Below, piece by piece: positions 1-9,183 of a stretch of 64,000 nt of DNA. The stretch's first letter is position 1, and every line of letters starts with the position of its first letter. Location: the NCBI RefSeq assembly GCF_010119935.1, contig NZ_CP048209.1, forward strand, positions 3,165,001 to 3,229,000, written 5' to 3'. This stretch comes from Paenibacillus lycopersici (GTDB lineage Bacteria > Bacillota > Bacilli > Paenibacillales > Paenibacillaceae). The position numbers and the translations under genes were made by a program. The notes beneath the pieces were generated by a model, which saw nothing but the letters and a program-made list of their open reading frames with translations, had not been told where the DNA came from and made no database searches.

Positions 1-848
1 CGATCGATCCGGCCTACCAGCTGTACGATTCAGCGAACGCCAAGGCGATTCAGCTTTGCAGCAGCATGAAACAGAAGCTGATCGCGCAAGTGTCCGCATT
101 GAAAGCGAAGCACTACGGCAAACTGCTGTCGTGGCCCGAAGTCAAGGAAATCGTTACGATGAAGTCGGTCGTCACTGTTGTCGATCTGGAGACTGGCCAG
201 CGGTTCGACGTACAACGGAGAGCGGGCAGCACGCATGCCGACGTTCAGCCGCTGACGAGACAGGACACGGAAATCATGAAGCGGATCTATCAAGGAAAGT
301 GGAGCTGGAGAAGGAGGGCGATTCTCGTCGAGAAGGACGGCCAGACGATCGCCGCTTCGATGCACGGCATGCCGCACGGCGGCGACGGTATCCCGGACAA
401 CGGCTTTGACGGACATTTCTGCATTCATTTTCTGGGCAGCAGCACGCACAAAACGGGAACCGTCGACCCGGATCACCAGACGATGGTGCACAAGGCGGCC
501 GGCAAGCTTCCGCAATACGTGCAGCAGGCTTCGCCCGGCAGCGTGGCGGAGCTGTTCTTCATCGCGATCAATCAGCGGGATCCCGAGATCATGAGCGCGA
601 TTTTCCCGTTTCGCAATCATGAACAGCTGGAGCGCTTGAAGCGGGAGATGTCCGGCGTTATCGCCATCCGGAGAGTGTCCGACTACGCGGATAGCTCCGC
701 TTCCGATCTGCTCGCCGTCGAAGTGCCGGCCAGATCGGTCATTTATCGCGAAGGGTCCCGCAAGACGGAGAAGACGCTCGTCTTTCAACTGCGCCGCAGC
801 TCCGTCTGGCAGCCATGGACGATCGAACAGGTGGAGAATGCCTTATGA
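1..848 (+). CDS. Cell-wall hydrolase/transpeptidase-like protein, 5' end cut by window
   Basis: The reading frame is already open at base 3, with no stop before the first in-window ATG at 66, so the N-terminus most likely lies outside the window. The visible part is about 280 residues. A conserved-looking block (in-window residues about 92-125 from the ATG) contains MPHGG, FDGHFCIHFLGS and STH; this spacing of His and Cys resembles L,D-transpeptidase-like domains found in Firmicutes wall proteins, but that assignment is from memory and not certain. No transmembrane segment is visible in this part. The stop (TGA 846-848) overlaps the ATG of the VanW gene, so the two are translationally coupled and probably act together at the envelope. 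Confidence 0.6.
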   Translation, partial: IDPAYQLYDSANAKAIQLCSSMKQKLIAQVSALKAKHYGKLLSWPEVKEIVTMKSVVTVVDLETGQRFDVQRRAGSTHADVQPLTRQDTEIMKRIYQGKWSWRRRAILVEKDGQTIAASMHGMPHGGDGIPDNGFDGHFCIHFLGSSTHKTGTVDPDHQTMVHKAAGKLPQYVQQASPGSVAELFFIAINQRDPEIMSAIFPFRNHEQLERLKREMSGVIAIRRVSDYADSSASDLLAVEVPARSVIYREGSRKTEKTLVFQLRRSSVWQPWTIEQVENAL

Positions 849-1798
849 AATGGCTCTTACTAGCAAGCATCATGTGGCAGTGGTCGAACCAGCACCAGCC
901 AGCCGGCGGCGAAGAGCAGACGGACGGCCGGTTGTCGGTCACGCTTCGGGGGCAGAACGCTGCCGTGATCGATCGGGCGGATTACGCGTCGCCCGGATTC
1001 ACGATGGTGGACTTGGACAAATTCGACCGGCTCGTAACCGCGCTGGATCAGAGAAGCTACGAAGCTCCCCGCAACGCCATCATCGGCGATCACGGGGGCA
1101 TCGTGCCCGAAGAGATCGGGCATAGGCTCAACCGGCAGGCGTTTACCGAGAAGTTCTTCGCATTCTTCTACGGCACGGGTGCTGCGGCGATCGATGCGCC
1201 GCTTGCGCCCGTATTTCCGCGGGTGGACCGCGAGCTGCTGGCGGAAATCAGGGAGAAGCCGATCGGCCAGTATGCCACCTATTACAACAGCCGCAACAAG
1301 AACCGGTCGCATAACATCAAGCTGGCGGCGATGGCGATCAACAATACCGTTATTTTCCCCGGGGAGACGTTCTCGTTCAACAAGATCGTCGGCCAGCGAA
1401 CGAAGGAGAAAGGCTACCTCGAAGCGCCGATCATCGTCAGGGGCGAATTATCGGAAGGGATCGGCGGCGGGATATGCCAAGTCTCCTCGACGCTGTTCAA
1501 CGCGAGCGACCGCGCAGGGCTGCGAATCGTGAAACGGTACTCGCACAGCCGGAACGTTCCGTACGTGAGGCCGGGGCGCGATGCGACGGTCAGCTGGGGC
1601 GGACCCGACTTCGTCTTCCATAACCAGTACAATCAGCCGATCCTCATCCGCGCGCTGGCGGTACCCGGCAAACTGTACGTGTCCCTCTATTCCTCGGACG
1701 TGATCGAATACAAGCCGCGCTCGGTGCCCGGCATGGCGTTCGGGCAGCTGCCGGAGGAAATCTCGGCATCCGCCGGCGGGAACGAAATGTTCCCTTGA
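845..1798 (+). CDS. VanW family protein
   Basis: A 317-residue product. The start at 845 is preferred over the in-frame ATG at 815 because GGTGGAG lies about eight bases before it and it overlaps the upstream stop as ATGA. A short hydrophobic N-terminus (MKWLLLASIMW) could be a signal or anchor. The VanW domain fills roughly residues 135-280, with the typical PGETFSFN, GGGICQVSSTLFNA and HSRNVPYV motifs. VanW proteins accompany vancomycin-resistance clusters and G5-domain wall proteins, but their biochemical role is unknown; no vanHAX genes are present here. Coupling to the upstream wall-type gene suggests an envelope role. A terminator follows at 1890-1925. Confidence 0.9.
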   Translation: MKWLLLASIMWQWSNQHQPAGGEEQTDGRLSVTLRGQNAAVIDRADYASPGFTMVDLDKFDRLVTALDQRSYEAPRNAIIGDHGGIVPEEIGHRLNRQAFTEKFFAFFYGTGAAAIDAPLAPVFPRVDRELLAEIREKPIGQYATYYNSRNKNRSHNIKLAAMAINNTVIFPGETFSFNKIVGQRTKEKGYLEAPIIVRGELSEGIGGGICQVSSTLFNASDRAGLRIVKRYSHSRNVPYVRPGRDATVSWGGPDFVFHNQYNQPILIRALAVPGKLYVSLYSSDVIEYKPRSVPGMAFGQLPEEISASAGGNEMFP

Positions 1799-1853
1799 CG
1801 GTAATCCAAGACATGACGGTAAGACTAAGACATGCCGGTAAGTCCAAGACATG
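1798..1853. repeat. Three tandem 18-19 bp units at the end of the VanW gene
   Basis: Three consecutive units of the form (A/C)CGGTAA...AAGACATG lie at 1798-1815, 1816-1834 and 1835-1853. The first begins in the stop codon of the VanW gene. No function is apparent. Confidence 0.75.
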
Positions 1854-1889
1854 CCGTCTGAGCAGCCGGCTCCGTTCAATATATAAGCG

Positions 1890-1925
1890 AAGGACACCTT
1901 CCACTTGTGAAAGGTGTCCTTTTTG
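1890..1925 (+). terminator. Intrinsic terminator of the VanW operon
   Basis: AGGACACCTT and AAGGTGTCCT form a perfect 10-bp stem with a 10-base loop, followed by a T run. Confidence 0.9.
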
Positions 1926-2086
1926 TCATGACTTGCACGGAAGCGGGTTTGGCTCGGCTGGCTGCCAATTCCTACCGCTGGGAAGCTTTTGCGGCCGATT
2001 CGGCTCTCCACGGGGCAGGCGGATTAATTTCATTCGTTCCGCCGGTCAATGGCAGAGCGCGCCGCGTAATCACGGCCTAACACGGA

Positions 2087-3202
2087 TTAATGACGCTTGA
2101 AGGCATGCCTGTCCGCGAAATCCATGAAGCGGTCCCAGTCGTATTCCTTCAAATCATGCTCGCCGGTCCGGACATGATAGCCCGTTCGTTCGCTCGCAAG
2201 CGGTTCTTCGGGATTCGGGAAGCCGATCCCCGCAAGCGCTTCGCAGCCGAACAGCCGGTACGCGTCAGCGGCATGGAGGAGCGAGAGAAATTCCGAGCGA
2301 GGATCGGCCCATTCGTCCTTCGATGCGCTTGCGACATATAACGGGCGCGGAGCGATCAGCGCGAGCAGCATGTGCTGGTCGACGGGAAGATGCTCTTCGC
2401 GGTCGTTGTACGTCTTGTAATTCCCGTTGAACCAATGCGGGAACTGATCGTTAATGTTTCGGATCGTTTCGCCCTGCTTGCCCCGGGCGATCGCGGCTCC
2501 CGTACAGCCGGAATCGTTGCTGACGACGAACGCGAAGCGTTCGTCCAGGGCGCCTGCCCACAGCGCGGCCTTGCCGCCGCGCGAGTGTCCGACGACCGCG
2601 ACGCGCGAGGCGTCGATGTCGGGATCCGTCTCCAGATAGTCCATCGCGCGGCTTCCGGCCCATGCCCAAGCCGCGATCGTTCCCCAGGCATTCGCGGGGC
2701 GCTCGCCGTCCAAGCGGTCAAAGATGCCGTGCACGCCGTTCCGGAAGCCGTCATGGAAGTCCGGGTCCGCGTCCTCGACGTCCAGGACGGCCGCTGCATA
2801 GCCGCGCGCGATCATTCGCTCCGCGGGCCAGAAGGGGGCGATGGCATCCCGCTCCGGGTCCATCACTTGGGATCCCCGGTTATTCAGCAGCAGGAAAGCC
2901 GGACACGGCTTCGAGCAGGTGCTCGGTAGGAACAGCAGCATCCGGATACTGCCCGCTCCGCCCGGTCCTTCGAAGCGAATGTCGACTTGCTTGCGGACCG
3001 CGCTGCCGCCCATCATGGCAGGCGTAACCTTCGTGTCGAATTCCATGATTTCCGGCCGGCCGGCGGATTCCCATCCGTAGACATGTTCGCGGAACAAGTC
3101 CAGTATTTCCTGGCGCCGCGTCTGCCGCCATTGGCCGGCGGTCTTGATTCGTTCGCCGCTCAATGCCAGCAGCATGTCCGGCAGCTTGCGTTCGTCCATC
3201 AT
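2087..3202 (-). CDS. Alpha/beta hydrolase, CE15 glucuronoyl esterase-like
   Basis: A 371-residue protein without a clear signal peptide. The nucleophile elbow GHSRGG places Ser at about residue 207, and the C-terminal GYHVRTGEHDL supplies the catalytic His. VSNDSGCTGAA, FPHWFNGN and LPVDQHMLLALIAPRP are the blocks seen in bacterial CE15-type esterases, which cleave ester links between lignin alcohols and glucuronate on xylan. Lack of a signal peptide argues for an intracellular substrate or a relative of different specificity. The start is set at 3202 because GGAGGG lies seven bases upstream; the more distal ATGs at 3220 and 3208 fit poorly. It lies about 180 bp downstream of the TSUP permease on the same strand. 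Confidence 0.82.
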   Translation of the reverse strand: MMDERKLPDMLLALSGERIKTAGQWRQTRRQEILDLFREHVYGWESAGRPEIMEFDTKVTPAMMGGSAVRKQVDIRFEGPGGAGSIRMLLFLPSTCSKPCPAFLLLNNRGSQVMDPERDAIAPFWPAERMIARGYAAAVLDVEDADPDFHDGFRNGVHGIFDRLDGERPANAWGTIAAWAWAGSRAMDYLETDPDIDASRVAVVGHSRGGKAALWAGALDERFAFVVSNDSGCTGAAIARGKQGETIRNINDQFPHWFNGNYKTYNDREEHLPVDQHMLLALIAPRPLYVASASKDEWADPRSEFLSLLHAADAYRLFGCEALAGIGFPNPEEPLASERTGYHVRTGEHDLKEYDWDRFMDFADRHAFKRH

Positions 3203-3378
3203 ATACATTCCCTCCAGCAATCGGATTAACGGTCAGAAGCAAGAATAAGCGAGCGGTAATGCGGCGTCAAGCGAGATCCGAAGATGAGTAATGAAGTGAC
3301 AATAGGGGCCGGAATCCGATAACGAAGGTTAAACGGCCGATGCCTGTGCGGGTTGGGAGGGCTGCGCCTTACCGTTAA

Positions 3379-4104
3379 TCAACGTACCGCCGTCCACAGC
3401 AAGGAAACGCCCGAGATTAGCAGCAGGATGTCGAGCACGAATCGAAACGAAATCATGCTCATTCGCTGTACGAGCCGCTTCGCCAGGAACGTCCCGGCCA
3501 TGAGCGAAGCGCCTACGATCGCGCCCTGCGCCAGGATGGCGGGCGAGAGCGCGCCTAATTCCCGGAACATCACCGCCTTGCTGATATAGAGCGCCAGCGA
3601 GCTTGCCGCTTCCGTCGACAGAAAGGCGCCCTTGGTTAAGCCGTACGAGGTAAACGCCGGCACGCTGAGCGGTCCGGTGGAGAGGACGAGGCCGGTCAGA
3701 AAACCGATCGCGGCTCCTGCGGCGGACAGCTGCCACCAGCGAATGCGCAGCTGCCTGGCATTCATCCAGCGCCGTGCCGGAATCATGACGAGGAAGAACA
3801 AACCGAGCGCCGCATCGACGGCGGATGCCGGCAGGGCCAACAGCGTTCTGGCGCCGATCGCCGCGGCCGGTACGCCCGTGACCGAGTAGGCGGCCCACGC
3901 TTTCCAGTCAATCTCGTTACGCCACGCGAAAGCTCTGGAGACATTCGCCATGATCGCTGCCAGCGCCATGATCGGTACGGCTTGCTTGGGGCCGTAAGTG
4001 ATGACGAGCACGGGAAGCAGCATGATGGAGGACCCCGTGCCGATCACGCCGCTTATCGCGCCGGCCAGCAGCCCGACGAATAGAACGAATAAGTAAGCTT
4101 CCAC
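3379..4104 (-). CDS. TSUP (TauE/SafE) family permease
   Basis: A 241-residue hydrophobic protein with about eight membrane segments, beginning with a glycine-rich stretch (LLAGAISGVIGTGSS) typical of the sulfite/sulfonate exporter-like TSUP family. A GTG start at 4104 is chosen because AAGGAG lies eight bases upstream; the frame stays open to 4284, but that part codes for a non-hydrophobic, atypical sequence. Family members export sulfite or sulfoacetate or move other small organic anions; the substrate cannot be told from sequence. No sulfur-metabolism gene is adjacent (cysJI lies 36 kb away). Confidence 0.85.
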   Translation of the reverse strand: MEAYLFVLFVGLLAGAISGVIGTGSSIMLLPVLVITYGPKQAVPIMALAAIMANVSRAFAWRNEIDWKAWAAYSVTGVPAAAIGARTLLALPASAVDAALGLFFLVMIPARRWMNARQLRIRWWQLSAAGAAIGFLTGLVLSTGPLSVPAFTSYGLTKGAFLSTEAASSLALYISKAVMFRELGALSPAILAQGAIVGASLMAGTFLAKRLVQRMSMISFRFVLDILLLISGVSLLWTAVR

Positions 4105-4273
4105 TTGCAGCACTCCTTCCGATCGGGGACAGACAGTTTCTATCCTAGCACAGAACGGCCGGTCTGAAAGCAGGCAGTTCTGATTCAATATCCCTGCTCG
4201 GTATCCTTGCTCGGTATGCCAGCTTGGCGCTCGCACGGCTCTACGACCATGCTTCGAATAACCTGCGCATAAC

Positions 4274-4297
4274 AAAAAAGACACCTTTTCAGGTGTC
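4274..4297 (-). terminator. Minus-strand intrinsic terminator upstream of the TSUP gene
   Basis: Read on the minus strand, GACACCT-GAAA-AGGTGTC is followed by six T. It sits upstream of the TSUP start, so it would stop antisense readthrough from the exporter region rather than end a visible gene. Confidence 0.7.
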
Positions 4298-4487
4298 AGT
4301 TGGCTGTTTATGAGTGATTTTAAGCAGAGGGGGGCTAATTTCAGCTCCCTATATTCGTATTATAAATCGCGGTTCATTATAAGTCTATACTTTTTTTGGA
4401 AAAACCCCTATCGTTAGATCATTCTCTTCCAAGATGGGGTGAACCGATATTTTCAAGTATATCCTCTGTATCAACGCCGCGGCGAAG

Positions 4488-6323
4488 ATGCTGTACCGCC
4501 TGGAGAAACGTCCCGTGCTCGTGCTCTTGCTTTGCAGCCTGGCCTTGATTCCATTAATGCCGATCGAGCTGTGGCTGGTGAAATCGCTGGTCGACCGCAT
4601 TCGGCAGTGGCATTCCCCCGACTCGATAACGCCGATCCTTCTGGAAGCAGCATGGCTCGGCGCGCTCATGGTGCTCAACAATATCGTGCTCGGCGTGCCC
4701 ATTCCGATGGCGATGACCCGCCTGATGGAAATCGGCGCGCATGAGGAGCAGCGGCTGCTGATGCGCCGTCATGCAAGTCTCCCGCTCGCGGTCATCGAGA
4801 CGCCGGCAGCCCAAGACCTCTACGACCGCGCCGCCAAAATTTCGTTCTACGACATTTATAACACGGGGACGCAATTATTGCAGTCCTGTCTCCAAGCGGC
4901 AGTCTTAATCGCGATGATGCTGTTCTTCGGCCAATGGCTGCCGGTCTTCTTGCTCGTCGCAGCGGGGCTCTTGCTTGTCCGCGTATCCGGCAAATCGGCC
5001 GAAAGCATCGAGCAGACGGACCGCAGCCAGACGAGCGGCCGCAGGCTGCTCGGCCATTACGCCGCGTTGATGACCGGGAGGGAGTCGGCGAAAGAACTGC
5101 GGCTGTTCGGCTTGCAGCCGCTGCTTGCGGCCCGCTGGACGCAGTTGCACAAGCAGCAGGCCCGACAATCGCTGCAAGCCGCCCGCGGCTCCGAGCTCCG
5201 CAAGCTGGGGCCGGAGCTGCTCATGGCGCTGCTCGGCGGAATACTGATCGCGATGCTCGTGCTGCTTCCGAATGCATCGCATCTCTCGGCGGGGGATTTC
5301 ACGCTGTTGTTCATGGCCTTCACGATGCTCCTGTCGCAGCTGCCGGGATGGATCGCGCAGGGAATGAACATGCGTACGCAATTCATGAGGTGGGAGGAAT
5401 ACAACGCGTATATGAGGCTGGATGGCGTACAGAAGGCTTCGTCCGAACCTTTTATGCATCATGAAACTCCAGATTTTCCCGAAACGCCCGAAGCCCCCGA
5501 AACGCCCGCAACTCCAAGGGCCTCCGAAGCTCCCGGATCGCCCGAAGCAATCGAAGCTCCGGCGATCGATGCAGCCGACCGGCACATACACGGCCTTGAC
5601 TTGCGTGTGCATCAAGTGAGCTTCGCTTACCCGGGATCGGAGAAACAAGCGGTACAAGACGTCTCGTTCGTCATCCCCAGCGGCTGCCGCGCGGCATTGG
5701 TTGGACACAACGGCTCCGGCAAGTCGACGCTGGTGAAGCTGTTGACCGGCTTGTATGCGCCCGATGCAGGAGAGATCCTCTGGCGGCAAGCAGACGGTGC
5801 GAGCTTGAATCATGGCGAACGGAACCGGTTGATGTCGGCCGTATTCCAGGATTTCACCAAGCTGGCGATCACGCTCCGGGAGAACGTGGCAATCGGCGCG
5901 CTGCCGGAATTGAACAACGACGGCAAGCTGGCTGCGGCGCTGCAAGCCGTCGGCGCCGGTTATCGCGATCTCGATGCGCAGCTCGGTGCGGCTTTTGGCG
6001 GGATAGAGCCGTCGGGCGGGGAGTGGCAGCGAATCGTAACCGCCCGCGCGCTGCTTCGCGACGCGAAGTTCGTCTTCTTCGACGAACCGACTGCGGCTCT
6101 GGACCCGGCGGCGGAGAGGCAGGCGTTCGATCTGTTCCTGCACGTCACCAAGGGACGGTCGGCGCTCCTCGTGACCCATCGATTGGGGGCCGCGAGACTG
6201 GCGGATCGCATACTGGTCATGAAGGACGGCAGGCTGGTGGAAGAAGGCACGCACGAGGAGCTGATGCAGCGGCAAGGCGAGTACAGCCGCATGTTTGCGC
6301 TTCAAGCATCCTGGTATCAATAA
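4488..6323 (+). CDS. ABC exporter half-transporter (TMD-NBD), first of pair
   Basis: A 611-residue protein with an N-terminal six-helix exporter domain (about 1-310) and a C-terminal ATPase: Walker A GHNGSGKS at about 406-413, Q-loop FQDF at about 453, signature PSGGE at about 508 and Walker B FVFFDEP at about 529. The signature departs from LSGGQ. A proline/glutamate-rich linker (about 325-362, repeated PEAPE/PET units) joins the halves, which is unusual. ATG 4488 has no ribosome binding site; an in-frame ATT at 4449 sits behind GGGGTGA and would add 13 residues, so the true start is uncertain. It ends 20 bp before a second half-transporter, so a heterodimeric exporter is likely. The cargo is unknown; no precursor peptide is visible. 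Confidence 0.88.
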   Translation: MLYRLEKRPVLVLLLCSLALIPLMPIELWLVKSLVDRIRQWHSPDSITPILLEAAWLGALMVLNNIVLGVPIPMAMTRLMEIGAHEEQRLLMRRHASLPLAVIETPAAQDLYDRAAKISFYDIYNTGTQLLQSCLQAAVLIAMMLFFGQWLPVFLLVAAGLLLVRVSGKSAESIEQTDRSQTSGRRLLGHYAALMTGRESAKELRLFGLQPLLAARWTQLHKQQARQSLQAARGSELRKLGPELLMALLGGILIAMLVLLPNASHLSAGDFTLLFMAFTMLLSQLPGWIAQGMNMRTQFMRWEEYNAYMRLDGVQKASSEPFMHHETPDFPETPEAPETPATPRASEAPGSPEAIEAPAIDAADRHIHGLDLRVHQVSFAYPGSEKQAVQDVSFVIPSGCRAALVGHNGSGKSTLVKLLTGLYAPDAGEILWRQADGASLNHGERNRLMSAVFQDFTKLAITLRENVAIGALPELNNDGKLAAALQAVGAGYRDLDAQLGAAFGGIEPSGGEWQRIVTARALLRDAKFVFFDEPTAALDPAAERQAFDLFLHVTKGRSALLVTHRLGAARLADRILVMKDGRLVEEGTHEELMQRQGEYSRMFALQASWYQ

Positions 6324-6343
6324 TTCGCTGACAGAGGTGGAAA

Positions 6344-8188
6344 ATGAACCAAAACGCTTTGGGCACGGCATTTCGCGGCTCATTCCGGCTGTTATACCGC
6401 ATCTATCGCTATATCCCCGTACTATCTCTTATCTGGCTCGGCGTTCCGCTATTATTGGGCGCGCTCGTCGTCACCGGCTATTCGGCGCAGCAGCGGCTGA
6501 TCGATCTGTTCATGAGCAGTCACGCCGCTTCGGCATGGGCGGACAGGATCGCCAATGCCTGGCCGTTCCTCATTATTTTCACCGGCACCGCCGTTGCCCG
6601 CTGCTTGCTGAACGCGCTTCAGCGCGTGCTCGATACCGCGCTTCGCGATCAAGTCTCGCGCTATATACAAGCCGAAGTTCACGACAAGGCGGCTGCGGCG
6701 CCTCTCGAGCTGTTGGATCAACCGGAATATTACGACCGGCTGCATCGGGCGGAGAGCGTGGCGGGAACGGATGTATTCGGCGTCTTGAGCAATCTGATCA
6801 GCGTGGTCCGCTTCCTATTCGAACTGTTCGGCTGCTTGACCGTTACCGCGCTGTGCAGCCCGCTTCTAACCGTCATGCTCGCCGTTGTATTCGCGGCGTC
6901 GTTCGCGATACGTCTCGAATCGGATCTGGTCAAACGCCGATTGAACCGCGATTTAACGCGGCCCGGCAGGGAAGCCGATTATCTAAGCGGCATCATGAGA
7001 AAGCCGGAAACCGTAAGGGATATGCGAATCTCCGGGTCGATGTCCTACTTGATCGCAAAATGGGGCGCCGTCATGCAGCGCTCGCTCGGGCTTCGAATGA
7101 ACGCGAACCGGCGGGAAATTCGCAGAGGCATCTTCGTGAGCTCGATCCAGATCGCCGGCTTATGCGCCGCCATGGCGTGGATGGTGCTCCGGATGAGAGC
7201 GGGCGGACTGTCCGCGGGCGCATTCGTCGTCGTCTTCCAGGCGATGCGGCAGGCATACGGCATATCCGGAAGGATGGTCTTCCCGGTCGGGAAAGTGTAC
7301 ATCCAAAGCGCCAAAATCATCGACCTGGTTCAATTCATCGCGGAAATCCCGGCAGCGGGACGCGATACAAGACCGATCGAGCAGCTGCCGATGAAGAAGC
7401 CCGGGCCGTACGGTCAGATCGCCTTCGCTAAGGCGGCTTATCGATATCCCGGGCATGATCGGGCGGTGCTCCAGGACATCGACCTGACCTTGAAGCCGGG
7501 AGAGACGGTGGCGCTCGTAGGCGAGAACGGAGCAGGGAAGTCCACGCTCGTCAAGCTGCTTCTTGGGCTGTACGCGCCGACGTCGGGCCGAATCACATGG
7601 GACGGCATCGACCTGCAGGACATGGACCCGCGATCGCTTCGCCGGGAGATGTCGGCCGTATTTCAAGATTTCGTCCGCTACGAGACGACCTTGCGCGATA
7701 ATGTCGGCTTCGGCTTGCCGGAGGAGGCCGCTTCCGACGACAGATTGCGAGCGGCCTTGCGGGCTTGCCGCGCGGAATCGCTTGAACGGCAGGCGGAAGG
7801 GCTCGATAGGCGCGTCGGCAGGCTTACGGAAGGCGGCCGCGAACTGAGCGGCGGCCAATGGCAGCGGCTCGCGATTAGCCGCGCGGCCTTGCGCGATGCG
7901 CAGCTGCTCGTGCTCGACGAGCCCACTTCCGCGCTCGATCCGCAGTACGAAACTGAGCTGTACCGGACGTTCCGGCAGCTGGCGGCCGGACGAACCGTGC
8001 TGTTCGTGTCGCACCGGCTGGGCTGGGCAAGGCATGCGGACCGAATCGTCGTCTTGCGCCAAGGGCGAATCGTCGAAGAAGGCGCTCACGATACGCTGAT
8101 GGCGGCCAACGGCGAATATGCATCGATGTTTCGCGCGCAGGCGGCATGGTACCAGGCTGAAGCCGCCGAGCGAATCCAGTACATGTAG
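6344..8188 (+). CDS. ABC exporter half-transporter (TMD-NBD), second of pair
   Basis: A 614-residue protein with membrane segments in residues about 20-310, then an ATPase with Walker A GENGAGKS (about 393-400), FQDF (about 440), a canonical LSGGQ signature (about 501-505) and Walker B LLVLDEP (about 521). Unlike its partner it has a consensus signature, the usual asymmetry of heterodimeric exporters with one degenerate site. AGAGGTGG precedes the ATG. The same-strand gene 130 bp downstream may share the transcript. The family exports lipids, peptides or drugs; there is no substrate evidence here. Confidence 0.9.
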   Translation: MNQNALGTAFRGSFRLLYRIYRYIPVLSLIWLGVPLLLGALVVTGYSAQQRLIDLFMSSHAASAWADRIANAWPFLIIFTGTAVARCLLNALQRVLDTALRDQVSRYIQAEVHDKAAAAPLELLDQPEYYDRLHRAESVAGTDVFGVLSNLISVVRFLFELFGCLTVTALCSPLLTVMLAVVFAASFAIRLESDLVKRRLNRDLTRPGREADYLSGIMRKPETVRDMRISGSMSYLIAKWGAVMQRSLGLRMNANRREIRRGIFVSSIQIAGLCAAMAWMVLRMRAGGLSAGAFVVVFQAMRQAYGISGRMVFPVGKVYIQSAKIIDLVQFIAEIPAAGRDTRPIEQLPMKKPGPYGQIAFAKAAYRYPGHDRAVLQDIDLTLKPGETVALVGENGAGKSTLVKLLLGLYAPTSGRITWDGIDLQDMDPRSLRREMSAVFQDFVRYETTLRDNVGFGLPEEAASDDRLRAALRACRAESLERQAEGLDRRVGRLTEGGRELSGGQWQRLAISRAALRDAQLLVLDEPTSALDPQYETELYRTFRQLAAGRTVLFVSHRLGWARHADRIVVLRQGRIVEEGAHDTLMAANGEYASMFRAQAAWYQAEAAERIQYM

Positions 8189-8322
8189 GCGATAGCGCAT
8201 GACGGGCGTGAAAAGGAACGGAACAAGGAAGAGCGAATATTCGTATTCGCGCAACATTTCGCCCTATTGGAAGTATTATCCTGTATGGTCTGCGAACGGC
8301 ATTTGCAGGAGGGGGAGTACCC

Positions 8323-9183
8323 ATGATGATAAAATCCTACGTGATCTATGGTCTTGCCGCGACGCTAATTGTAGCGAGCTGGCTAGGCAATATCGGCTAT
8401 AACCGGTACTATCGGCTGCCGGAGGGGCGGTTTCTGCAGCATCATATCGAAGCGATGGACTCGCTCGGCATTGCTTTCGATCTATACTATGTCGCCAACA
8501 AGGGAGACAAGCGGACGATTCAATCCATTCAGGCAGCGGGCTTGCCGGCCTTGGCCGTCTACCCCGTTCAAGTGCGTCAGGAATTAAACCGGCAAACGAT
8601 CTACGCGATTACCTGCTATTACCAAAGCGCAGCCGAACGGACAACGGCGCAGCCGCCGCTTCGCCTTCATGCCGTTACCGTTACGTTCAATGACGGATTA
8701 ACGAAAGAGATGGAGGTCGGCGATATTATCGTCTATCGGGATCGGAACCCGTCCTTGGATTCACCGGTTGAATTTTCTTCCGGAGGGAGCTCGTCGGATC
8801 ATAGCGGGTATAACTCAATGCGCATGACCCGGCCTGCTGCATTAACCGCGACTTCTTCAGCCTGGCTGGGCCTGCTCGGGAAGGACTTTCAATTCGACGT
8901 GAAACGGATCATCAACATTACGGACGCCAGCGGCATCCACGAAACGGAAGCGGCCTATCCGATGAAGCTGGCCGAAGGCGACAGCGTCATAACGAACTAC
9001 CGGTTCGATTTTGCAGGCAGCGATCCGCTTGCGACCCATGTATTCCGCTTGCTGCTGGCGCATACGTTCGAGGAGGACGGCGGACGTCGGCTGAACGATC
9101 CGATCTATGCGAGTTACGAGCCTGTCTTCACGGAATCGCAAATGAAGTATTTTGTCCGAGCACAGCGGGAGGAGCGGAAATGA
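8323..9183 (+). CDS. Membrane-anchored protein of unknown function
   Basis: A 286-residue protein not recognised. Residues about 5-25 form one hydrophobic segment (IYGLAATLIVASWLGNIGY), and the remaining 260 residues look like a soluble extracytoplasmic domain with mixed beta content and no Cys-based motif. A strong GGAGGGGGAG precedes ATGATG at 8323/8326. The stop overlaps the start of the next gene (ATGA), so the two are coupled. It is the first gene of the 8.3-12.4 kb module that ends with a MurA-like enzyme and a Nudix hydrolase. Confidence 0.75.
   Translation: MMIKSYVIYGLAATLIVASWLGNIGYNRYYRLPEGRFLQHHIEAMDSLGIAFDLYYVANKGDKRTIQSIQAAGLPALAVYPVQVRQELNRQTIYAITCYYQSAAERTTAQPPLRLHAVTVTFNDGLTKEMEVGDIIVYRDRNPSLDSPVEFSSGGSSSDHSGYNSMRMTRPAALTATSSAWLGLLGKDFQFDVKRIINITDASGIHETEAAYPMKLAEGDSVITNYRFDFAGSDPLATHVFRLLLAHTFEEDGGRRLNDPIYASYEPVFTESQMKYFVRAQREERK

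Noticed and set aside
3703..4284. N-terminal extension of the TSUP permease to 4284
   Set aside because: The extra 60 residues are basic and non-hydrophobic, and a GTG at 4104 has a good ribosome binding site.
8233..8250. Terminator GCGAATA-TTCG-TATTCGC after the first ABC pair
   Set aside because: A stable short hairpin, but no T run follows; readthrough into the next gene is likely, so it was not listed as a terminator.
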